Below, one piece after another: positions 1-5,339 of a DNA stretch of 5,339 nucleotides. The notes under the pieces are model-generated. The model ran no database searches. It saw only the letters and a list, made by a program, of their open reading frames with translations, and was not told the DNA's origin. The position numbers were made by a program, and so were the translations under genes. Source of the stretch: an uncultured Bacilli bacterium (GTDB lineage: Bacteria > Bacillota_I > Bacilli_A > RF39 > UBA660); the NCBI GenBank assembly GCA_934130265.1, contig CAKOYC010000079.1, forward strand, positions 1 through 5,339. The letters run 5' to 3'. The first letter of the stretch is position 1, and each line of letters begins with the position of its first letter.

Positions 1-2
1 AT

Positions 3-2099
3 GCTTCAGTTAACCTTGTCTTAGCAACTGCTACTATTATGTATGATGAGACACTATCTTTAAACGATTTAGAAAGATTTATTGAAGAAGCAGGTTATAA
101 AAGTTTGGGTATTTATTCAGAAGAAAAGGTCTTTAAGAAAGAGAAACTTAATAAAAGATTATTTGCCTTTTATACTATCCTTTCTATTTTAATACTTTAT
201 ATTTCTATGTCACACATGGTAGGGTTTCCTGTTATACCATTACTTAATATGGAAAAGTATTCCGTTAACTATGCTATTACTTTACTAATACTATCTCTTC
301 CTTATCTTTACTATGGAAAAGATATTCTAAAAAGTGGTTATTTAAATCTTGTTCATAAATCCCCTAATATGGATACTTTAGTGTCTATTGGTGTTTTAGC
401 AAGTCTTATTTATAGCATCTTTAATACCATCATGATAATAAAAGGACAAACAAGTTATGTAGAAAGTCTTTACTATGAATCATTTTGTATTGTTATCTAC
501 TTTGTCAAACTAGGAAGATTTATTGATACTAAAAGTAAATCTAAAACGAAGGAAGCTATTAAAGAATTAGTTCAAGTAACTCCAACTAAAGCTTTACTAA
601 AAACTAGGGAAGGGGAAAAAGAAATTAGTATTGATGAAGTTAAAAAACACGATACTTTAATTTGTAAACCAGGTGAGAAAATAGCAGTCGATGGTAATAT
701 TATCAGTGGAAGTGCTTACTTTGATGAAGCTTTTATAACTGGAGAGAGTAAACTAATCAAGAAAAAAATAGGTGATAAAGTAATAGCAGGTAGTATTAAT
801 ACTAATGGTTATATAACTTATGAAGCGATTAATATTGGTAAAGATTCAACTATCTCCGAAATAGTAAGACTAGTAGTAGAAGCTACTAATACTAAACCAG
901 CTATTGCTAAAGTAGCAGATAAAGTAAGTTCTATCTTTGTACCAAGTATTCTGCTTATCGCTTTTCTAACCTTAATTTTTAATCTATTAACAAATAATTT
1001 AGATATAGCTTTAACTAGATTTGTAACTGTCTTAGTAGTAGCTTGTCCTTGTTCTTTAGGTCTTGCTACCCCTTTAGCTGTTATTGTTAGTGAAGGATTC
1101 TGTGCTAAGAAAGGCTTATTAATAAAAAATAGTGAATCATTAGAATTCCTTAACAGTATTGATACTATTGTCTTTGATAAAACAGGAACTCTAACTTATG
1201 GTAATTTACAAGTATCAACTATTTATAATTATAGTGATTATCCTGATAAGAAAATATTAGAATTAGTAACAAGTTTAGAGAATAAATCAACTCATCCTAT
1301 CGCTAAAGCTTTTAAGGGTAAATCAGATCTTACTGTAACTAAATTTAATAATATAGCAGGACTAGGAGTAAGTGGTACTATTAATGATAAGAAATACTAT
1401 CTAGGAAATGATAAGTTAGTAGACCAATTAATGATTTATGATATTCATTCACTAGACTTTAATAGACTAGTAAGAGAGGGTAATAGTGTTATTTATGTAG
1501 TAGAAGAGAGAAAAGTAATCGCTTTAATAGGAGTTAAAGATACGCTAAGAAGTAATGCTAAAGAAGTTATTAAAAAGTTAAAGAAAAGTAATAAAAAAGT
1601 CTTAATGTTAACTGGTGATAATAAAGAAACAGCTAACATTATTAGTAAAGATTTAGCACTTGATGAAGTAAAAGCATCACTTCTTCCTAAAGAGAAAACA
1701 AACGTTATAAAAGAGCTATTAAAAGAAAATAGAAAAGTAATGATGGTAGGAGATGGGATAAATGATGCTCCAAGTCTTGCTACTGCTACTATTGGTGTAG
1801 CAATTGCAAGTGGTACTGATATAGCTAACAATTCTAGTGATATTATCTTAATGAATGATAACTTAGAAAGTATTCTTAATCTATTTATCATAAGTAAGAA
1901 AACTATTAGAAATATAAAACAAAATCTTTTCTTCTCCTTCTTTTACAATATCTTAATGATACCAATTGCTATAGGACTATTTGCTAAATTTAATATTATA
2001 ATGAATCCGATGATTGCTTCTTTGGCTATGACTTTAAGTAGTCTAACGGTTGTAATCAATGCTCTAAGACTTAGAAAAATAAAATTAGAATGGAAATAA
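3..2099 (+). CDS. copA: Cu+-exporting P1B-type ATPase CopA, 5' end cut by window
   Basis: Membrane pump that uses ATP to move Cu+ out of the cytoplasm. The frame is open to the left edge. The residues before the first Met (ASVNLVLATATI) continue into MYDE and look like the second half of an HMA metal-binding domain, so the Met at 39 is internal and the true start lies outside the window. Counting from that Met: HMA remainder to about 25; two leading membrane helices about 41-60 and 77-93, then helices near 113-133 and 143-160; actuator TGES 234-237; helix with CPC 336-338; phosphorylated Asp in DKTGT at 380; HP 419-420; TGDN 525-528; GDGINDAP 571-578; last two helices with YN 636-637 and M664/SS 667-668. 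CPC, YN and M..SS are the copper-type P1B-1 signature. One oddity is that the usual Pro after TGES (TGESxPV) is Leu. It is followed by copZ four bases later. Its promoter is not in view. Confidence 0.95.
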   Translation, partial: ASVNLVLATATIMYDETLSLNDLERFIEEAGYKSLGIYSEEKVFKKEKLNKRLFAFYTILSILILYISMSHMVGFPVIPLLNMEKYSVNYAITLLILSLPYLYYGKDILKSGYLNLVHKSPNMDTLVSIGVLASLIYSIFNTIMIIKGQTSYVESLYYESFCIVIYFVKLGRFIDTKSKSKTKEAIKELVQVTPTKALLKTREGEKEISIDEVKKHDTLICKPGEKIAVDGNIISGSAYFDEAFITGESKLIKKKIGDKVIAGSINTNGYITYEAINIGKDSTISEIVRLVVEATNTKPAIAKVADKVSSIFVPSILLIAFLTLIFNLLTNNLDIALTRFVTVLVVACPCSLGLATPLAVIVSEGFCAKKGLLIKNSESLEFLNSIDTIVFDKTGTLTYGNLQVSTIYNYSDYPDKKILELVTSLENKSTHPIAKAFKGKSDLTVTKFNNIAGLGVSGTINDKKYYLGNDKLVDQLMIYDIHSLDFNRLVREGNSVIYVVEERKVIALIGVKDTLRSNAKEVIKKLKKSNKKVLMLTGDNKETANIISKDLALDEVKASLLPKEKTNVIKELLKENRKVMMVGDGINDAPSLATATIGVAIASGTDIANNSSDIILMNDNLESILNLFIISKKTIRNIKQNLFFSFFYNILMIPIAIGLFAKFNIIMNPMIASLAMTLSSLTVVINALRLRKIKLEWK

Positions 2100-2103
2100 G
2101 AAA

Positions 2104-2340
2104 ATGTTTAATAAGAAGATTAAAACTATAATTAAAGTAGAAGGAATGAGTTGTAACCACTGTGCTGATAAAGTAACTAAAGCTCTAGAAAGTTTAGATG
2201 ATATAAGAAAAGTAAAAGTAAATCTTAAGAATAATAGTGTTACTATTTTAAGTATTAAAGAATTAAATATCAAAGCAGTAGAAGATACTATCAACTCTTT
2301 AGGATACAAATATGAAGGAGTAAGTAATGAAGAAAATTAG
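2104..2340 (+). CDS. copZ: CopZ-like copper chaperone (single HMA domain)
   Basis: Small cytosolic protein of 78 residues that should bind Cu+ and pass it to CopA. It is one HMA domain with the GMSCNHC motif at residues 14-20 (Cys17 and Cys20 as ligands, His19 between them). This is followed by the usual helix (ADKVTKALESL), a VKVNLKNNSVTI strand pair and a closing INSLGYK segment, as in the family. Length is normal for CopZ, with a short acidic tail. It starts four bases after the copA stop. There is only a weak GGA (2092-2094) upstream, so translation is probably coupled to copA. Its 3' end carries the ribosome binding site of the next gene. The later ATG inside the GMSC motif would remove the metal site, so the first ATG is preferred. 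Copper specificity is inferred from the motif and the copA neighbour. Confidence 0.93.
   Translation: MFNKKIKTIIKVEGMSCNHCADKVTKALESLDDIRKVKVNLKNNSVTILSIKELNIKAVEDTINSLGYKYEGVSNEEN
2315..2320 (+). promoter_or_regulatory. Ribosome binding site of the DUF2318 lipoprotein gene, inside copZ
   Basis: AAGGAG lies six bases before the ATG at 2327 and within the last codons of copZ. It fixes the lipoprotein start and, with the 14-base gene overlap, suggests coupled translation of the two genes. Confidence 0.8.
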
Positions 2341-2821
2341 TTATCTTATTCTTATCTTAATCCTAGTTTTAACTGTTAATGGTTGTAGTACTAAAACTAA
2401 GGAAACAAAGAAACAAGTAGAAAATAAATATATAACAGTAAAAGCTAATGAAGATAATAATATTATTTTAGATACTAGTAAAATAACAAGTACAGCTACC
2501 TTTGTAAATTATGACGATGATGGTATTATCATTCAGTTTATCTTAGTAAGGGGAACAGATAATAAGGTAAGAATAGCATTTAATACTTGTCAGGTTTGTA
2601 ATCCATCTCCTAAAGCTTACTTCATTCAAGAAGGTGAATACTTAGTATGCCAAAACTGTGGTACTAAGTTCCATATAAATAAGATTGGAATAGAAAAAGG
2701 AGGTTGCAATCCAACTCCAGTAGAAGAAAAACAAGAAGAAGATAATAAAATTATTATTAATAAAGATTATGTAGATACTTTTAAATCTAAATTTAAAAAT
2801 CTTAAAGAAAAAACTAAATAG
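2327..2821 (+). CDS. DUF2318-domain lipoprotein in copper operon
   Basis: Predicted surface lipoprotein of 164 residues. Residues 1-19 are a lipoprotein signal peptide (MKK, hydrophobic stretch) ending in the lipobox VNGC, with Cys20 as the lipidated residue. After a Lys-rich linker, residues about 34-131 match the DUF2318 family (Pfam PF10080, described as Fe-S containing), with FNTCQVC (Cys88, Cys91), VCQNCGTKF (Cys108, Cys111) and GGCNP (Cys127). The same domain forms the C-terminal part of FtrD, a membrane protein of the FtrABCD iron uptake system; here it stands alone on a lipid anchor. The last 30 or so residues are a charged Lys/Glu-rich tail. The gene overlaps copZ by 14 bases and has a strong ribosome binding site. 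A role in metal binding or thiol redox at the cell surface is inferred from the operon and the cysteines; the actual ligand is unknown. Confidence 0.9.
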   Translation: MKKISYLILILILVLTVNGCSTKTKETKKQVENKYITVKANEDNNIILDTSKITSTATFVNYDDDGIIIQFILVRGTDNKVRIAFNTCQVCNPSPKAYFIQEGEYLVCQNCGTKFHINKIGIEKGGCNPTPVEEKQEEDNKIIINKDYVDTFKSKFKNLKEKTK

Positions 2822-2828
2822 AAAGGTG
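2822..2828 (+). promoter_or_regulatory. Ribosome binding site of the DUF2130 gene
   Basis: AAAGGTG begins right after the lipoprotein stop and sits seven bases before the ATG at 2836. It supports that start. The 14-base gap between the two genes leaves no room for a terminator. Confidence 0.65.
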
Positions 2829-2835
2829 TAAAACT

Positions 2836-4116
2836 ATGAATGAAATAAAATGTCCTAATTGTGGAACTGTTTTTAAAATTGATGAGAAACAATATGACTC
2901 TATCGTAAAGCAAGTAAGAGATAGTGAATTTAAAAATGAGATAGCGACAAGACAAGAACAATATGAAAAGGATAAGAACCAAGCAATAAAGCTAGCTGAG
3001 AATGAACTTGAAAAGAAATTAAGTACGATGCTAAAAGAAAAAGATTTAGAGATAACAAAACTAAATGAGGAATTAAAGAGTAAAAAACAACTAGAAGATA
3101 GTTTGGTTGAAAATACTAAGATTAAAACAGCTAATGAATATAAAGAAGAAATAGCAAAGTTAAATATTAAGATTAAAGAACTAGAAAATGAAAAAGATAA
3201 GAATATTTCTAGTTTGAAAAGTCAGTTAGAATTAGATAGTAAAGAGTATGCCTTAAAAGAAAAAAATATCAAAGATGTGTATGAAAATAAACTAAAAGAT
3301 AAAGATGAGATGATTGCTTACTATAAAGATATGAAAGCAAGACAATCAACTAAGATGATAGGAGAAAGTCTAGAAGTACATTGTAATAATGAGTTTAATA
3401 CCTTAAGGCCATTATTTCCTAATGCTTACTTTGAAAAAGATAATGATGCAAGAACCGGGTCTAAAGGTGACTTTATCTTTAGAGACTATGATGATGAGAA
3501 AACAGAAATTGTATCTATCATGTTTGAGATGAAAAATGAAGCAGATATGACAGCTACTAAACATAAGAATGAAGACTTCTTTAAAGAACTAGATAAAGAT
3601 AGAAAAGAGAAAAAATGTGAATACGCTGTACTTGTATCCTTACTTGAAATTGATAATGATTATTATAATACAGGAATAGTAGATGTTTCTTATCGTTATC
3701 CTAAGATGTATGTTATTAGACCACAGTTTTTTATTCCTTTAATAACCTTAATTAGAGGAGCAGCTCTTAATGCTTTAGAATATAAAAAGGAAATGCTTGT
3801 TTTACAAAATCAAAATATTGATATATCTCACTTTGAAGAGAATATGAATGCCTTTAAGAGTGGTTTTGCTAAAAACTATCGCATAGCATCCGAAAAGTTT
3901 AGTAAAGCAATAGAAGAAATAGATAAAACAATTGATCATCTACAAAAGACAAAAGATGCACTAATCTCTAGTGATAGAAACTTAAGACTTGCTAATAATA
4001 AAGCAGAAGAATTAACTATAAAAAGATTAACAAGAAATAGTGAAACAATGGCTAAACTCTTTGCAGAAGAACAGAATAAAAAATATGAAGAAAACAATGT
4101 TGACAGTGAAAATTAA
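2836..4116 (+). CDS. DUF2130 protein with predicted PD-(D/E)XK-like core
   Basis: Cytosolic protein of 426 residues matching the DUF2130 family (COG4487, Pfam PF09903), whose function is not established. Residues 5-15 hold a short knuckle, KCPNCGTVFKI, with one CxxC pair (Cys6, Cys9) and no second pair nearby. Residues about 20-165 are highly charged and heptad-like, a long coiled coil. The central domain, about 166-330, has GESLE (Glu177, Glu180), GSKGDF (Asp212) and FEMKNE (Glu231, Lys233), then a strand YAVLVS and the conserved-looking VIRPQFFIPLI. The E...D...ExK order resembles PD-(D/E)XK nucleases and, in coiled-coil plus nuclease layout, RmuC. Residues about 345-420 form a second helical, coiled-coil-like tail. 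Length is normal for the family. It lies 14 bases after the lipoprotein gene and could share the copper transcript. The family call is firm; nuclease activity is inference. Confidence 0.9.
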   Translation: MNEIKCPNCGTVFKIDEKQYDSIVKQVRDSEFKNEIATRQEQYEKDKNQAIKLAENELEKKLSTMLKEKDLEITKLNEELKSKKQLEDSLVENTKIKTANEYKEEIAKLNIKIKELENEKDKNISSLKSQLELDSKEYALKEKNIKDVYENKLKDKDEMIAYYKDMKARQSTKMIGESLEVHCNNEFNTLRPLFPNAYFEKDNDARTGSKGDFIFRDYDDEKTEIVSIMFEMKNEADMTATKHKNEDFFKELDKDRKEKKCEYAVLVSLLEIDNDYYNTGIVDVSYRYPKMYVIRPQFFIPLITLIRGAALNALEYKKEMLVLQNQNIDISHFEENMNAFKSGFAKNYRIASEKFSKAIEEIDKTIDHLQKTKDALISSDRNLRLANNKAEELTIKRLTRNSETMAKLFAEEQNKKYEENNVDSEN

Positions 4117-4128
4117 TCTCTTTATAAT
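4100..4128 (+). promoter_or_regulatory. Consensus sigma-A promoter for the cysteine desulfurase gene
   Basis: TTGACA at 4100-4105 and TATAAT at 4123-4128 are separated by exactly 17 bases, a perfect match to the primary sigma factor consensus. The -35 box lies inside the last codons of the DUF2130 gene, and the -10 box is just past its stop. Transcription should begin near 4134-4136, giving a leader of about 24 bases before the TTG start at 4159. No operator-like repeat is evident around it, so fairly constitutive expression is expected. Confidence 0.8.
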
Positions 4129-4143
4129 AAGATAGACTTTAAG

Positions 4144-4149
4144 AAGGGG
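4144..4149 (+). promoter_or_regulatory. Ribosome binding site that favours a TTG start
   Basis: AAGGGG directly abuts the ATG at 4150, which is too close for initiation there. It is nine bases from the in-frame TTG at 4159, a workable spacing. This is the main reason to place the desulfurase start at the TTG. Confidence 0.6.
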
Positions 4150-4158
4150 ATGGTATAC

Positions 4159-5289
4159 TTGATTTATTTAGACAATGTAGCAGCTAGTTTTGTAGAAGAT
4201 GAAGTATTAGATATCTTTTATAATACAACTAAAAAGTATTATGCTAATCCAAATTCAATTCATAAACTAGGAAGAGAAGAAAATAAAATGATAAGTGATA
4301 GTACTTTAAGAATTGCTAATATGCTTAAAGTGTTAAAAGATGAGATTATTTATACCTCAGGTGCAACTGAATCTAATAACTTAGCAATTAAAGGACTATG
4401 TCTTAGTTATAAAAACTATGGTAAGCATATCTTGATTAGTAGTTTAGAACATAATTCTATTACTAGCTCAGTAGTTAGTTTAGAACGTCTTGGTTTTGAA
4501 GTTGAAGTTATTCCTGTAACTGATAAAGGTATAGTAGATATAGAATCTTTAAAGAATATGCTAAGAGATGATACTATTTTAGTAAGTGTTACCTCAGTAG
4601 ATAGTGAACTAGCTCTTAGACAACCGATAGAAGAAATAGCAACTATTTTAAAAGATTATCCTAACTGTCACTTTCATACTGATGCTACTCAGTCTATTGG
4701 AAAGGTAGCAATCGATTATAGTAATGTAGACCTTATCACTATAAATCCTCATAAGTTTCATGGCTTAGATAACTTTGGTATCTTAGTAAAAAAGAAAAAT
4801 GTTAGATTAACTCCATTAATAGAAGGTGGTAAATCTACAACTATTTATCGAGCAGGAACTCCATCACTTGCCAATGTCTTAGCATTAGAAAAAGCTTTAG
4901 AGATAGCACTTACTAATCAAGAAGCAAGATATAACTATCTAAAAGAATTAGGTGATATGATTAAATCACATCTAAGTGAATATAAAAATGTTTCTATCAA
5001 CAGTAGAGAAAACTCATTACCATCTATCATCAACTTTAGTCTTATAGGAGAAAAAGCTCTTACTATCTTAGATAAGTTTGAAGAACATAATATCATTTTT
5101 TCTGCTAAAACCTCATGTTGTCCCATCACAACACCATCTAAACTAGTATATGCCTTAACTAAAGATAAACAAAAAGCATCATCATCAATTAGAGTAAGTT
5201 TATCATATAAGACTACTAAAGAAGAAGTAGAAGAATTTTTGAAAGTATTTGATTTAATATATAAGACATCTGGTAATATGTCAAGATAA
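4159..5289 (+). CDS. Divergent NifS/IscS-like cysteine desulfurase
   Basis: PLP-dependent class V aminotransferase-fold enzyme that should take sulfur from L-cysteine as a persulfide for Fe-S clusters or thiolated tRNA. A TTG start gives 376 residues beginning MIYLDN, the usual family N-terminus; ATG at 4150 would add three residues. From the TTG: SGATESNN 67-74; Glu97-His98, the ring-stacking His; HTDATQ with Asp175 and Gln178; PLP Lys199 in PHKFHG; Arg231 in RAGT; active loop SAKTSCC with Cys320 and Cys321; SSIRVSL near the end. Length is normal. Several positions are unusual: the common NNE(I/T)G is DSELA (148-152), the common SGHK is NPHK, and GPKG after the Lys is GLDN. It appears to be its own transcription unit, behind a consensus promoter. 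The partner gene (thiI, iscU or similar) is not in the window, so no specific symbol is given. Selenocysteine lyase activity cannot be excluded. Confidence 0.9.
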   Translation: MIYLDNVAASFVEDEVLDIFYNTTKKYYANPNSIHKLGREENKMISDSTLRIANMLKVLKDEIIYTSGATESNNLAIKGLCLSYKNYGKHILISSLEHNSITSSVVSLERLGFEVEVIPVTDKGIVDIESLKNMLRDDTILVSVTSVDSELALRQPIEEIATILKDYPNCHFHTDATQSIGKVAIDYSNVDLITINPHKFHGLDNFGILVKKKNVRLTPLIEGGKSTTIYRAGTPSLANVLALEKALEIALTNQEARYNYLKELGDMIKSHLSEYKNVSINSRENSLPSIINFSLIGEKALTILDKFEEHNIIFSAKTSCCPITTPSKLVYALTKDKQKASSSIRVSLSYKTTKEEVEEFLKVFDLIYKTSGNMSR

Positions 5290-5339
5290 AAATTATGGAA
5301 GTTTTTAAATAATTTCTCCCTTACCAGACAAATTATTCC

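Noticed and set aside
39..41. ATG at 39 as the start of copA
   Set aside because: The frame is open further left and encodes conserved HMA-domain sequence, and there is no ribosome binding site in front of this ATG.
1493..1891. Open antisense frame within copA
   Set aside because: It mirrors the conserved ATP-binding region of CopA, has hydrophobic low-information sequence and no independent support. The same holds for the shorter antisense frames near 2085-2309, 2767-2982 and 4935-5129.
3377..3385. TACATTGTA resembling a CopY-type operator
   Set aside because: The known cop box is TACANNTGTA; this one has a single base between the half-sites and lies inside the DUF2130 coding sequence, far from any promoter.
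3..5289. Mollicute code with TGA as Trp
   Set aside because: No in-frame TGA occurs in any of the genes and the one Trp is TGG; the standard code explains everything, though TGA is also not used as a stop here.
5308..5337. Inverted repeat AATAATTT / AAATTATT after the desulfurase gene
   Set aside because: The eight-pair stem is entirely A-T with a 14-base loop and no visible T run before the window ends, so it does not qualify as an intrinsic terminator.
1..5339. CRISPR arrays, tRNA or rRNA genes, insertion sequences, riboswitches
   Set aside because: No direct repeats with spacers, no conserved RNA segments, no transposase-like frame or terminal repeats were seen; intergenic space is at most about 50 bases.

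Overview
The window is a compact, very AT-rich stretch with all recognisable genes on the + strand. Lys, Asn and Ile codons dominate, stops are only TAA or TAG, and Trp is almost absent. The copper ATPase signature (CPCSLGLATPLA), a lipobox lipoprotein and a purine-rich Shine-Dalgarno system all suggest a low-GC Firmicute, of the Bacilli/Erysipelotrichia/Clostridia type and perhaps a gut lineage. I cannot name a genus. The standard bacterial code fits: all complete reading frames are free of in-frame TGA.

Region 1 (left edge to 2821) is a copper-handling operon. It holds the 3' part of a Cu+-exporting P1B-type ATPase (copA), whose N-terminal metal-binding domain is cut by the window edge. Four bases later comes a 78-residue HMA copper chaperone (copZ). 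Overlapping copZ by 14 bases is a secreted lipoprotein made essentially of one Cys-rich DUF2318 domain. The proposed flow is CopZ to CopA to the outside, with the lipoprotein as a surface thiol protein whose exact role is not known.

Region 2 (2836 to 4116), 14 bases further on with no visible terminator before it, encodes a DUF2130 protein. It has a short CxxC knuckle, a long coiled coil, and a central domain whose E...D...ExK layout resembles PD-(D/E)XK nucleases. Nothing obvious links it to copper other than position.

Region 3 (4100 to 5289) starts a new transcription unit. A perfect consensus sigma-A promoter (TTGACA, 17-base spacer, TATAAT) straddles the end of the DUF2130 gene. It drives a divergent NifS/IscS-like cysteine desulfurase that probably begins at a TTG codon. 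The last 50 bases hold no confident feature.

The points most worth a second look are the DUF2318 lipoprotein inside the copper operon, the predicted nuclease core of the DUF2130 protein, the altered cofactor-contact residues and Cys-Cys active loop of the desulfurase, and the exact-consensus promoter. I did not find a clear, wholly new multi-gene system.
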